64,000 nucleotides of DNA. Source: Caldilineaceae bacterium bin34 (GTDB lineage: Bacteria; Chloroflexota; Anaerolineae; Caldilineales; Caldilineaceae). Position 1 is the stretch's first letter; the number at the start of each line of letters is the position of its first letter. Below the pieces are notes generated by a model. That model saw only the letters and a list, made by a program, of their open reading frames with translations, was not told where the DNA came from and searched no databases. Positions 26,037 through 39,151 of the stretch are shown here, piece by piece. The stretch is taken from assembly GCA_002238555.1 (NCBI GenBank), contig MPMO01000010.1, positions 41,008 through 105,007 on the forward strand, written 5' to 3'. A program made the position numbers and the translations under genes.

Positions 26037-26875
26037 GGTTGCGCACCGCGGCTGCGGCGGAGGCAACCGCCTTCCACTCGTCAACCGACAGGGTTTCGGG
26101 CCTGCGCGTCGGATCAATCCCGGCCCCGCGCAGGTTCTCCGCCAACCGCTGCCTGGGCACGGCCAAGGCGGCGGCCAGGGTCTTGGCCAATTGCTTGCGC
26201 CGCTGCCCGAACGCGGCGCGGGCCACCCGCATCACGTCCTCGGCGTCGGACGGACAGGGCACGTCCGGATGGGTCGTCAACTCCAACAGGGTGCTCCTCA
26301 CCCTGGGCCGCGGGAGAAACGCCCCCGCCGGCAACCGCAACAAGGGCTTGACGTCCGCATGCAGCTGGCAACTGACGGACAGCAGGGACATATCGCCCGG
26401 CCGGGCACGGATGCGATCGGCCACATCGGACTGGACCAGGACCACGACACGCTTCGGACGGAGGGCCGATCCGGTGTACAGGTGACGGAGAATGCGGTTG
26501 CCGGCGTGATAGGGCAGGTTGCCCACGGCCACAAAACCCAGGGTCCGCACCTCCCCGTCCCAGGCCAGGGAGGTCGGGTCCACAGCAGTGGCGTCCGCGT
26601 GCAGGATCCGCACATTGGGGCGATCGGCAAACTCGCCTTCAAGAATTCCGGCGAGGACATCATCCAGTTCGACGGCGATTACCTGGCGGGCCGCTTCGGC
26701 CAAGTAATGCGTCAGGCCACCCAGGCCGGCCCCAATCTCCAGGACCAGTGCATTCCGATCCAGCCGGGCGGCGTCGGCAATGCGCCCGAGCCAGGACTCG
26801 TCGACGAGAAAGTTCTGCGAAAGCGACCGCTTCGGTCGAATCCGGTGCCTGCGCAGCAGAGCCAGTTGACGGCTC

Positions 26876-26883
<8 letters not shown>
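26029..26883 (-). CDS. ksgA: 16S rRNA A1518/A1519 dimethyltransferase
   Basis: SAM-dependent enzyme that dimethylates two adenines in helix 45 of 16S rRNA during small-subunit maturation. Conserved features: KRSLSQNFLVDESW, the SAM-binding EIGAGLGGLTHYLAE, VIAVELDD, and the catalytic NLPYHAGN. Length (284) is normal. Its start overlaps the end of lepA by 8 bp. Confidence 0.95.
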
Positions 26884-28661
<1,778 letters not shown>

Positions 28662-28675
<14 letters not shown>

Positions 28676-29621
28676 CGGGTCCCTTGTCCATTACCTGCCT
28701 GAACCAGCCAACCGTCCGGCCCAGTCCATCCAGCAGCGAGACCCGAGGTTCCCAGCCCAAGTGACGACGGGCCCGGGTTATGTCGGGTTGTCGGCGTTTC
28801 GGGTCGTCCGCATGCGGCAGTTCGCGAAACACGCAATCCGCCTCGTTGCCGGCCAGGTCGTTGATGATCTCGGCCAATTCCAGAATCGTGCGCTCGTCCG
28901 GGTTGCCCAGGTTGACGGGCTCGCGCAGGTCGCTGTTCAGCAGCCGGCACAGGCCCTCCACAGTATCGTCCACATAGCAGAAGCTGCGGGTCTGCGACCC
29001 GTCGCCGTGAATGCGGGCCGGCTCGCCGCGCAGCGCGGAGGACACGAAACTGGGGATGACGCGTCCGTCGTCCGGCCGCATGTGGGGCCCGTAGGTGTTG
29101 AAAAGGCGGGCGATCGACGTCCGCAGGCCATGCCGCCGATGATACGCCATGACCAGGGCCTCGCCGAACCGTTTGCCCTCGTCGTAGCAGGAACGGGTGC
29201 CAATCGGGTCGACGTGGCCCACGTAGTCCTCGCGTTGAGGATGGACCTCCGGATCGCCGTACACCTCGGAGGAACTGGTGTACAGGAACCGCGCCTGCTT
29301 GGTGCGGGCCAGTTCCAGCAGGTTCCACATGCCGTGGCTGTGAACCCGGAGGATCTCCAACTGCAGGGACGAGAAATCGGCCGGACTGGCCGGACTGGCC
29401 AGATGAAAGACCGCATCCAAGGGACCGGCGACCGCCAATGACCGGACGATGTCCGCCTCCAGGAATTCGAATCCGGTTCGGTCCAGCACCGGACCCAGAT
29501 TGCGCCTCAGGTTGCCCGTCAGGAAGGAATCCACACCCAGGACCTGCCAGCCGTCATCCAACAGGCGTGCAACCAGGTGGCTGCCCACGAATCCGGCTGC
29601 TCCGCAAACGAGGGCTCTCAT
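28662..29621 (-). CDS. NAD-dependent sugar-nucleotide epimerase/decarboxylase (UXS-like)
   Basis: Extended short-chain dehydrogenase acting on a nucleotide sugar. Rossmann motif GAAGFVGSHLVARLLDDGW at the N-terminus, TSSSEVYGD, and the active-site stretch DPIGTRSCYDEGKRFGE (YxxxK), which is characteristic of UDP-glucuronate decarboxylase (UDP-xylose synthase). C-terminal GDGSQTRSFCYVDDTVEG fits. The ATG at 29621 starts directly before the Rossmann strand; the frame extends upstream without conservation. First gene of the operon with lepA and ksgA. Confidence 0.88.
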
Positions 29622-29872
29622 GTCGCCGCACCCGGACTTCCCGCGGAGGAAAGTGCGCCGGGGCCGCTTTGGCACTCGGCCTGAGACTGAAGGGAAGACG
29701 TCATCGGATGAATTCTGACCTGCGGAGGGGCCGCCGCAGCGCACGGCATGCCCAATGTGGGCAACTACATATTACTTGTACAAGGGCCTGCAACACCCCA
29801 TGCGACCACCCGGCCGGTTGGGCCGGACCGCGCATCCCGACATCCATCGCGCGGCGGCGGACGCACCAGAAT

Positions 29873-29901
29873 CTGACATTGTGCCGTAAGTTGCGTACAA
29901 T
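29873..29901 (+). promoter_or_regulatory. Sigma-70-like promoter of the ABC exporter genes
   Basis: CTGACA at 29873-29878, a 17-bp spacer, and TACAAT at 29896-29901, 52 bp before the ATG at 29954. Near-consensus elements with ideal spacing. Confidence 0.65.
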
Positions 29902-29953
29902 CTTCCGCCCTTTGGCTCCGGAAGGCCTCGATCATCGCTCCGACCCCACCCCC

Positions 29954-31762
<1,809 letters not shown>

Positions 31763-31766
31763 TCCC

Positions 31767-33563
31767 ATGGGCTTCTTCATGGACGGCCTCGACGCCGAGG
31801 CTTACGACCGCACCTACTCCGACCGGCAGCTGGTGAGCCGGATCATTGCCCAGTTCAAGCCCCAGTCGGTGTTGATGGGCTTCGTCTCGGTCACGATCCT
31901 GATGCAGTCCCTGATGGATACGGCCCTGCCCCTGTTGACCGCGCGGGGCGTGGATGCCATGGTCGGCGAGGCGAACCTGCAGCAGGGCCTGGTCCTGATG
32001 TTGATGATCCTGGTCGCAGGCGCCATGGGTTGGGTCTACAACTATGTGCGCCAACGCCAAACCAGCCGCGTGGTGGCCAATGTGGTCTTCCGCATGCGCC
32101 AACAGGCGTTTGCCGCGGTCATGCAGCGGGACATGTCCTTCTACGACGAGTTCCCCAGCGGCAGCATCGTGAGCCGGGTGACATCCGACACCCAGGAGTT
32201 CTCCAACACGGTCACCCTGACCCTGAACCTCGCCAGCCAGCTGCTGCTGGTGCTGATCCTGCTGGGGGTCATGTTCTTCATCCATGTGCAGCTGGCACTG
32301 ATCTCCGTGGTCCTGCTGCCCCTGGTGACGGTCGCGGCGCTGTCGTTCCGCCACATCGCCCGCAACGTCACGACCCAGGTACGGCGCATCCTGGCCCAGG
32401 TCAACACCACGGTGCAGGAAACGGTCACCGGCATCGCCGTGGCCAAGAACTTCCGCCAGGAACAGGCCATTTTCGACACGTTCACGGATGTGAACGAGCG
32501 CTCCTACGGTCTCAACCTGCGACAAGGATTTGTGTTTGCGGCCATTTTTCCGATCCTGTTCCTGCTGACGGGCATAGCCACGGCCCTGCTGCTGTACTTC
32601 GGGGGCCACCTGGCCTTTGCCGGCGAACTGACCACAGGGGAGTGGTTCCTCTTCATTACGACCGTCGAGAGGCTCATGTTCCCGATGACGAGCATCGCGT
32701 CCTTCTGGAGCCAGTTCCAGCTCGGCATGGCGGCGGCGGAGCGGGTCTTCGCGCTGATCGACACCGAACCGCTGGTCGTGCAGCACGACAACCGACCGGT
32801 TCCCCTGCTGGAGGGGCACATCCAGTTCCGGAACGTTCACTTCCGCTATTCCGAACAGGAGCAGGTGCTGGAGGACTTCAACCTGGACATCGCGCCCGGC
32901 GAGACCGTGGCCCTGGTCGGACACACCGGCGCCGGCAAGTCGTCCCTGGGCAAGCTGGTGGCCCGTTTCTACGAGTTCCAAAAGGGGCTGCTGCTGGTGG
33001 ACGGCATCGACATCCGCAGCTTCGACCTCGACGCCTACCATCGCCAGCTGGGCATGGTCGCGCAGTCGCCCTTCCTGTTCTCGGGCACCGTCCGCGACAA
33101 CATCCGCTACGGACGGGAGGACGCCACGGACGACGTGGCCGAGAAGGCGGCCCATGCCGTGGGCGGCGGCTTTTGGCTGCGCAGCCTGCCCCAGGGCCTG
33201 GACACCGAGACCGGCGAAATGGGCAGTTCGCTTTCACTCGGCCAGCGGCAGTTGGTGGCACTGGCCCGCCTGCTGGTCCAGGACCCGAGGATGATCATCC
33301 TGGACGAGGCCACGGCCAGCGTGGACCCGTTGACCGAAGCGCAAATCCAGGAGGGGTTGGATCTGGTACTGCAGGATCGGACCGCGATCGTGATAGCCCA
33401 TCGCCTGTCGACCATCCAGGCCGCCGACCGGATCATCGTCATGCGGCACGGTCGGATCATCGAGGAAGGCAGCCACGACAGCCTGATGCTGCAGGGCGGC
33501 CACTACGCGGAACTCTATGCCACCTACTTCCGCCACCATGCCATGGACTATGAGCTTGCCTGA
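31767..33563 (+). CDS. ABC exporter half-transporter B
   Basis: Second half of the heterodimeric exporter (598 residues). Six-helix domain, then NBD with Walker A GHTGAGKSSLGK, Q-loop GMVAQSPFLF, a signature reading LSLGQRQ rather than LSGGQ, a canonical Walker B MIILDEATASVD with the catalytic Glu, and the H-loop VIAHRLSTI. Together with gene A the pair has one probable consensus ATP site and one with altered residues. Four-bp spacing shows cotranscription. Confidence 0.93.
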   Translation: MGFFMDGLDAEAYDRTYSDRQLVSRIIAQFKPQSVLMGFVSVTILMQSLMDTALPLLTARGVDAMVGEANLQQGLVLMLMILVAGAMGWVYNYVRQRQTSRVVANVVFRMRQQAFAAVMQRDMSFYDEFPSGSIVSRVTSDTQEFSNTVTLTLNLASQLLLVLILLGVMFFIHVQLALISVVLLPLVTVAALSFRHIARNVTTQVRRILAQVNTTVQETVTGIAVAKNFRQEQAIFDTFTDVNERSYGLNLRQGFVFAAIFPILFLLTGIATALLLYFGGHLAFAGELTTGEWFLFITTVERLMFPMTSIASFWSQFQLGMAAAERVFALIDTEPLVVQHDNRPVPLLEGHIQFRNVHFRYSEQEQVLEDFNLDIAPGETVALVGHTGAGKSSLGKLVARFYEFQKGLLLVDGIDIRSFDLDAYHRQLGMVAQSPFLFSGTVRDNIRYGREDATDDVAEKAAHAVGGGFWLRSLPQGLDTETGEMGSSLSLGQRQLVALARLLVQDPRMIILDEATASVDPLTEAQIQEGLDLVLQDRTAIVIAHRLSTIQAADRIIVMRHGRIIEEGSHDSLMLQGGHYAELYATYFRHHAMDYELA

Positions 33564-33611
33564 CCCGAGCCGCCACCGGTATCTCACGGTCCGGAACGGT
33601 GCCGCAGTGTC

Positions 33612-33629
33612 CCGTGCAGGCCTGCACGG
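33612..33629. other. 18-bp perfect palindrome
   Basis: CCGTGCAGGCCTGCACGG, lying between the ABC exporter stop and the Lgt-like start. Possible operator or small hairpin; no T-tract follows. Confidence 0.45.
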
Positions 33630-33666
33630 CTGACCGGGGCTTCTCCAGAAACCTGTTCGACTACAG

Positions 33667-34416
33667 ATGCACTCGACCATTCAGCTGGGTTCGGTCGCAT
33701 TGCCGGCCGGTCCCCTGACTTCGCTGTTGGCGGTTTGGCTGGCCACCGAAGTCGCCGCGCGCATGGGCCGGTGGTACGGCCTCACGTACGATCGGATGTT
33801 TGGACTGTGCACGTCGGCGTTGCTGGTGGGCCTGGTGGTGGCGCGACTGGCCCACGTGGTCGCCTTTTGGGAGGTGTACAGCCAGTCGCTCCTGGATGTC
33901 CTGGCGTTGCGGCCGGGCGGACTGACCCCCTGGCCGGGCATCATCGGCGCGTTTGTGGCCGCCTGGATCTATCTGATGCGTTTTCGTCTGGACCCGGAGC
34001 CGGCCGGATCCGCAGTCCTGATCGGCCTCGCGGCGGGCGGGGTGGTCTGGACAATTGGCGGATACCTGACCGGCCGCGTGGTGGGCACCGAGACGGACAT
34101 GATCTGGGCTGCCATGTACGGCGAGCAGGCGCGCCATCCCACGGGCCTGTACCAGTCGCTGGGTTGCGCCGCGATTTGGACGTTCCTGTGGTACCGGACA
34201 CTGGAGCCGCGCAGGGTTCTGCTGACCGGCCTGTTCCTGGTGGCCCTGCTGTTTCTGTTGACGGAAGGTTTTCGGATCGGCCGGGCGGACGAGCTTTGGC
34301 TCGACGCATCCCAAATCGGCTGGTTGGCACTCGCCCTGTTGACCGGCTACGGCATGTGGCGGACCAACATGTCACCACACAGCGACCCGCCTGATGCCGA
34401 GTCGGCCGTGCCATAG
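33667..34416 (+). CDS. Diverged Lgt-like membrane protein
   Basis: Polytopic 249-residue membrane protein that follows the outline of Lgt (about seven helices; HPTGLYQSLGCAAIWTFLWY parallels HPTFFYEMIWNLMAVLVINL of the true Lgt; both end in a GFR/FLR arginine segment). The signature GRFGNFxNxE is not conserved: the corresponding stretch reads TGRVVGTETDMIWAAMYGEQ, so the essential Asn is missing. Probably not a working diacylglyceryl transferase. Being 103 bp behind the exporter, it may work with it, but this is inference. Confidence 0.68.
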   Translation: MHSTIQLGSVALPAGPLTSLLAVWLATEVAARMGRWYGLTYDRMFGLCTSALLVGLVVARLAHVVAFWEVYSQSLLDVLALRPGGLTPWPGIIGAFVAAWIYLMRFRLDPEPAGSAVLIGLAAGGVVWTIGGYLTGRVVGTETDMIWAAMYGEQARHPTGLYQSLGCAAIWTFLWYRTLEPRRVLLTGLFLVALLFLLTEGFRIGRADELWLDASQIGWLALALLTGYGMWRTNMSPHSDPPDAESAVP

Positions 34417-34603
34417 CCGGACTTCGGCCGGTGCCGGCCTCTCCCCGGCCTCCCTGCACAATTAACCCTTGGGTAAGGTCCCTGTTCACCCTGATCGAGA
34501 CCGCGCCCCACAAACGGAGGTTGCCGGGCTGCCGTAGCCCGAATCGCTGTTGCCGTAAGATCTCAGAGCGTTGTTGGATCCCGTCAGAATTGCAAGGCAC
34601 GTT

Positions 34604-36343
34604 ATGGCCGACATCAGCACAAACGAAAACATTCGGTATGAACCGGAAGAAAAGCCACCGATAGCCGTTGCATTGGGGGTTGGCCTGCAGGCCGCTCTGG
34701 TCATCCTGGCCCCCATTGCCCTAACGGTGGTGATTGTCGGGCGCATTGCCCAGCAGCCGGAAGAGTACATTTCGTGGGCGGTGTTTGCCGCCCTGCTCAT
34801 CAGCGGCCTCACCACGGTTCTGCAGGCGGTCCGGTTCGGACGCCTGGGCTCGGGCTACGTTCTGATGATGGGCACCTCGGGCACGTTCATTGCGGTGTGC
34901 GTCGGTGCTCTGGTCCAGGGCGGCCCCGAGACCATGGCGACGCTGATTGTCGTATCGGCCCTGTTTCAGTTTCTACTGGCCGCCAGACTGTCTTGGCTGC
35001 GCCGCATCTTCACGCCCGTGGTCTCCGGAACGGTCATCATGTTGATCGCCGCCACCGTGATGCCACTCACCTTCGCTTCATTGACGGACATTCCCGAAGG
35101 GACCTCTACCACGGGCGCATTCTGGGCGGCAGCGGCCACGCTGGTGGTCGTGGTGCTCCTGATCCTGCGCGCACCGCCCCAATTGCGCCTATGGGCTCCC
35201 ATCATCGCAATCGTTGTAGGCACAGCGGTATCCGTGCCATTCGGCCTGTACGAAACACGCAATGTGATGTCGGATCCCCTGATTGGCCTGCCTAGGGGTT
35301 CCTGGCCCGGATTGAACTTCAATGTGGATGCAAGGTTTTGGGCACTCCTGCCCGCCTTTGTGGTGGCGACCATCGTGGGAGCCATCGAAACCATCGGCGA
35401 CGGTGTGGCCATTCAGTCGCTGTCCCGGCGCAAGCCAAGGGCCACCGACTATCGGGCCGTGCAGGGCGCCCTCAACGCGGACGGCCTGGGCAACCTCCTT
35501 TCCGGCTTGGCCGGCACCCTGCCCAACACGACCTATTCCTCCAGCATTTCGCTGGCCGAGGTCACAGGCGTAGCATCGCGCCGGGTGGGCATTGTCATCG
35601 GAGTCGCGATTGCCGCAGTGGCGTTCTTCCCCAAGGTGGCAGCCCTCCTGATCGCAATACCGGCCCCTGTGGCAGCCGCCTACATCCTCGCGCTCCTGGC
35701 TCTTCTGTTCGTACAGGGCTTGCGCATCATCGTGCGCGATGGTGTCGATCACCGCAAGGCGATCGTGGTGGGGACGGCCTTCTGGCTTGGTGTGGGGTTC
35801 CAAAACCATCAAATCTTTCCTGGCCTCCTTGGCGACGGCGTCCTGGCAATACTGCTGAGCAACGGCATGACCGCAGGTGCCATCGTGGCAATCCTGTTGA
35901 TGGTGTTCATGGAACTGACAAGGCGGCGCCGCCGAAGGATGACGACGAACCTGGAAACCGAATCCCTGCCCGAGCTGAACGAATTCCTGCAAGGACTGGT
36001 TTCCAGGGCGGGTTGGGATGCCGACGCCACCGAGCGGTTGACCGCAGCCGGCGAGGAAACGCTGGCGGTCCTGATGCAGCAATATGGAGACGAAATCGAC
36101 AACGTACCCACACTGCTCGTGACCGGGCGCGTGGAGGGAGGTTCCGCGGAAGTCGAATTCATGACCGCACTCGAAGGCGAAAACATGGAAGACCGTCTTG
36201 CGTACCTGGGCGAACTGTCTCCGGTGCCGGACGACCGGGAAGTGTCCTACCGACTGTTGCAGCACTACGCGTCCTCGGTCAGCCACCAGAAATACCACGG
36301 TATGGACATTGTCACGGTAGTGGTCAAGTACCAGGGAAGATAG
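34604..36343 (+). CDS. Nucleobase:cation symporter-2 permease with extra C-terminal domain
   Basis: Xanthine/uracil permease family (NCS2). Multiple helices in residues 15-440, with family features such as GTSGTFIAV, FTPVVSGTVIMLIAATVMPL and the loop NADGLGNLLSGLAGTLPNTT leading to YSSSISLAEVTG (with the conserved NxTxxSxS-like motif). After the membrane part a basic RRRRRRMTTN stretch leads to a soluble domain of about 125 residues. LPELNEFLQGLVSRAGWDAD followed by ATERLTAAGEETLAVL resembles the helix before the N-box of serine-kinase/anti-sigma HATPase domains, but the N-box Asn and G-boxes are not clear. I chose ATG 34604 with AAGG upstream. Substrate unknown. Confidence 0.85.
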   Translation: MADISTNENIRYEPEEKPPIAVALGVGLQAALVILAPIALTVVIVGRIAQQPEEYISWAVFAALLISGLTTVLQAVRFGRLGSGYVLMMGTSGTFIAVCVGALVQGGPETMATLIVVSALFQFLLAARLSWLRRIFTPVVSGTVIMLIAATVMPLTFASLTDIPEGTSTTGAFWAAAATLVVVVLLILRAPPQLRLWAPIIAIVVGTAVSVPFGLYETRNVMSDPLIGLPRGSWPGLNFNVDARFWALLPAFVVATIVGAIETIGDGVAIQSLSRRKPRATDYRAVQGALNADGLGNLLSGLAGTLPNTTYSSSISLAEVTGVASRRVGIVIGVAIAAVAFFPKVAALLIAIPAPVAAAYILALLALLFVQGLRIIVRDGVDHRKAIVVGTAFWLGVGFQNHQIFPGLLGDGVLAILLSNGMTAGAIVAILLMVFMELTRRRRRRMTTNLETESLPELNEFLQGLVSRAGWDADATERLTAAGEETLAVLMQQYGDEIDNVPTLLVTGRVEGGSAEVEFMTALEGENMEDRLAYLGELSPVPDDREVSYRLLQHYASSVSHQKYHGMDIVTVVVKYQGR

Positions 36344-36545
36344 TGGGTACGAGCCCTTTCCGGTCCTGCCGCCTGCGGCTCTCTGGGTGCAATCCCATCC
36401 TTGTATTGGATCCCGGAATGCGGGTTGCCGGACATTCGATCATTTCGCATAGTCTCATCAACTCCACGAATGAAGTCCGGGGTGGATCGGACACCGTATC
36501 TGCCGCCTGGCGCTTGGTTTGGCAGAGTTGCAGGATTCGCAGAAC

Positions 36546-37193
36546 ATGATCGATGGAGTTGAGATCGACCACCTCCTGCTCGGCGTACCCGAACTCGGTG
36601 CCGGGATCCGGTGGCTTCAGGACGAGTTCAACATTGCAGCCGGCAAGGGGGGCCGCCACCTGGGCGTGGGCACCCACAATGCGCTGGTGGCCCTGGGGAA
36701 CCGGACCTACCTGGAAGTCATTGCTCCCGATCCGGAACAGCTTGTGCCCAAAGCCGCGCTGCCCTACGGCCTTGGGGCGCTGCCGGCGCCTCGGTTGATC
36801 AACTGGGCTGTACGGGTGCCCGACCTGGACACATGGGCTTCCAGGCTGTACCAACTGGGCATCCCCACCCAACTGAAAGCAAGGGATCGCGTCAACCCGG
36901 ACGGACGGCGACTCGTCTGGCGCACCGCAGCCATGCCGGCCACCACGTTCGTGAACGGGGCGGACCTGACCGGCCTCATACCCTTTGCCATCGACTGGCA
37001 GGACACGGTCCACCCGTCCGAAACAGCACCCACAGGGATTGTGCTTGAGTCACTGTCCCTGTGCCATCCCCAAGTCGCGCTGGTGCAGACCGCGGCGGCC
37101 ACCCTTGAGCTCCCGGTGCTGGTCGAACAGGTGGAGGAACCATGCCTGAAGGCGCAGGTGCGTTCCGGGCTGGGAATCCGCAGGATTCAGTAG
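36546..37193 (+). CDS. VOC / glyoxalase-like domain protein
   Basis: Vicinal-oxygen-chelate superfamily protein of the Glyoxalase_3 type: DHLLLGVPELGAGIRWLQDE at the N-terminus, GGRHLGVGTHNALVALGNRT, and YLEVIAPDPEQ. The His and Glu fit metal-ligand positions of VOC enzymes. Reaction unknown. The ATG at 36546 has AGGA upstream; a TTG at 36519 is an alternative start. Confidence 0.78.
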   Translation: MIDGVEIDHLLLGVPELGAGIRWLQDEFNIAAGKGGRHLGVGTHNALVALGNRTYLEVIAPDPEQLVPKAALPYGLGALPAPRLINWAVRVPDLDTWASRLYQLGIPTQLKARDRVNPDGRRLVWRTAAMPATTFVNGADLTGLIPFAIDWQDTVHPSETAPTGIVLESLSLCHPQVALVQTAAATLELPVLVEQVEEPCLKAQVRSGLGIRRIQ

Positions 37194-37690
37194 GTTCCCC
37201 GGTCCACGCCACACCGATTGCTCGATTCCGACCCCCGTTTTTATGCGAAATCCTGCTGCGCGGCCTTGTCTGGCGGGATGACCCGGCGGGAGCATGCCCA
37301 TGCAGGCCGATGGTCGTTCCTTGGCAGCCGACCGCCGGCCAGGCTACCCACTGGGACCACGGAACACTGTCCGTCCACCTTTGGATCTCGTGCCGATTTG
37401 CCGACGACAACCGGCCCTCGGAACCGGCACCCGGACAACGTGGCGCACGGCCTTCCCGGTGTGCCGATCCAACAGGAGACGACTGCGGTGCTTCCGCATG
37501 CCGAACACAGCCATCATCGGTTGCAGGCACCTGGAAATGCATGGCGGGGCCTTGAGTCCTGTTTGACTCCACCGGGTCCTAATCCTTAGGATCTGCATGC
37601 CGTCCAGGGTTTGTACCCGATTGCACCTGCGTTGGAGAACGGCTCGCGGCGGTTTTTTTCAAGTTCCAGCACACAGCGAGGTCCCTCGTT
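37194..37690. other. Intergenic region upstream of the sugar ABC operon
   Basis: About 500 bp with no gene I can support. It presumably contains the promoter of the sugar ABC transporter operon, but I see no convincing -35/-10 pair. Confidence 0.5.
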
Positions 37691-39040
37691 ATGCCCAGTA
37701 AATTTGCATTGTCCCGTCGTCAGTTCCTGAGGACGGCATCCCTGGCCACCGTCGGCGCCGCCTTGGCTGCCTGCGCGGTGCCAGTCGCAGCTCCCGGCGG
37801 AGAGGCGGAGATGGCGGCACCCACCGAACTCACCCTGTGGATGTTCTCCCTGACTCCGGAAGTCATCGACTACATCAACGCCGAGGTCACTCCCGACTTC
37901 AAGGAGGTGATGCCCGGCTTTGACATGATCGCCGAACACGTCCCGTACGACGGTTATCGGCAGAAGCTGTCCACATCCATCGTCGGCGACGCCTTGCCGG
38001 ACGTGCACGAAGCCGGCACCCAGGCGGCCGGACGGGTCGCCACCAGCGGCGAGGGAACGCCCATCGACGACTACATCAACGAGTGGGACGACCTCGACGA
38101 CTATTTCCCGGCCAACATCAAGGGCACGCAGATTGCCGGTCGGACCTGGGGTATTCCCACGTACAGCCACCCGTCCCTGACCCTCTACTGGAAGAGCCAG
38201 CTCGAGGCGGCGGGTCTGGATCCGGAGAATCCGCCGGCGACCGACGTTGAGTACCTCGAGGCCGCTGCGGCCCTGCAGACGGTGGAGGAGGGTCGCACCA
38301 TCGTTCTGGGCGGATGGGCTCCCAACAACTGGCGCAGCTTCTTCCAGGAGTTCGAAGTCCAGCTGCAGCGACTGGGCGGGGAAATGGCGGACCAGGACTA
38401 CACTGAAGTCCGCTTCAACGACGAGCTGGGCGTGGCCGCCCTCGCCTACCTGGTGGAACTGTCGCAGACGGTGTACCCCGAAGGCGTCGCGCGCCTGCCC
38501 GACGAAGCCCCGGTGCCGCACTTCCCGGCCGGGAATGTGGCCATGCACATGCGCGGCCACGGGTCGCAGCCCCGCGACGTACTCCGCTACAACCCCGATG
38601 CCTGGGACGATCTGGGATTTGGCTTCCCGTTGACGGCCCAGGAAGGCACGGGGCGCAAGAATTCCATCTCCTGGCGCAACTTCGTGTCCGTGGCCCCGAC
38701 CTCGGCCGACGTGGGCGCCTCGGTTGAATGGGCACACGTGTTCAGTTCCACCGAGCACAACGTCAAGTACAGCGAGTTCGGCGGCTACACGCCGGTCCGG
38801 CGGTCCGCCCTGGACACGGACTTCGTCAAGAACTCGCCGTATCTCGGCACCTATCTGGAGATGGGTTCCCCCAACGGCTACGACGTCATCAACCCTCCGG
38901 GCTACTTTGAGCTGCGGCAGTCCGGCGGCAACCTGTTCGAGCAGGCGGGGCTGGGCAACATTTCCGTCGAGGAAGCCGTTGCCGGTTGTGCCGAGATCTG
39001 GCAGGAGGGACTGGACAACGCGCCGCCGTACAAGATTTAG
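37691..39040 (+). CDS. Tat-exported lipoprotein solute-binding protein of a sugar ABC transporter
   Basis: Family 1 extracellular solute-binding protein. N-terminal twin-arginine motif SRRQFLRTA followed by a hydrophobic stretch and the lipobox ALAAC, so it is Tat-exported and lipid-anchored. The mature part has typical features (LTLWMFSLTPEVIDYINAEV, WGIPTYSHPSLTLYWKSQLE, GGWAPNNWRSFFQEFEVQLQ). A ribosome-binding GAGG lies upstream of the ATG. Followed by two permease genes; the ATPase is not in the window, probably shared or elsewhere. Substrate probably a carbohydrate. Confidence 0.92.
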   Translation: MPSKFALSRRQFLRTASLATVGAALAACAVPVAAPGGEAEMAAPTELTLWMFSLTPEVIDYINAEVTPDFKEVMPGFDMIAEHVPYDGYRQKLSTSIVGDALPDVHEAGTQAAGRVATSGEGTPIDDYINEWDDLDDYFPANIKGTQIAGRTWGIPTYSHPSLTLYWKSQLEAAGLDPENPPATDVEYLEAAAALQTVEEGRTIVLGGWAPNNWRSFFQEFEVQLQRLGGEMADQDYTEVRFNDELGVAALAYLVELSQTVYPEGVARLPDEAPVPHFPAGNVAMHMRGHGSQPRDVLRYNPDAWDDLGFGFPLTAQEGTGRKNSISWRNFVSVAPTSADVGASVEWAHVFSSTEHNVKYSEFGGYTPVRRSALDTDFVKNSPYLGTYLEMGSPNGYDVINPPGYFELRQSGGNLFEQAGLGNISVEEAVAGCAEIWQEGLDNAPPYKI

Positions 39041-39070
39041 CGTTGATCGTTTAGCGGACACTGCTTCCAG

Positions 39071-39104
39071 CCAGCCGGGTGCGCCGAGCGGCGTGCCCGG
39101 CTGG
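39071..39104 (+). other. Intercistronic stem-loop in the sugar ABC operon
   Basis: CCAGCCGGG / CCCGGCTGG, 9-bp stem extended by pairing within GCGCC and GGCG, followed by TCTTTGTC. It sits 30 bp after the binding-protein stop. Such structures act as partial terminators or RNA stabilisers, giving excess binding protein over permease. Confidence 0.6.
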
Positions 39105-39151
39105 TCTTTGTCAAAGCCGAACCACCGCCCATCGCATTCTTCCGCCGCAGG

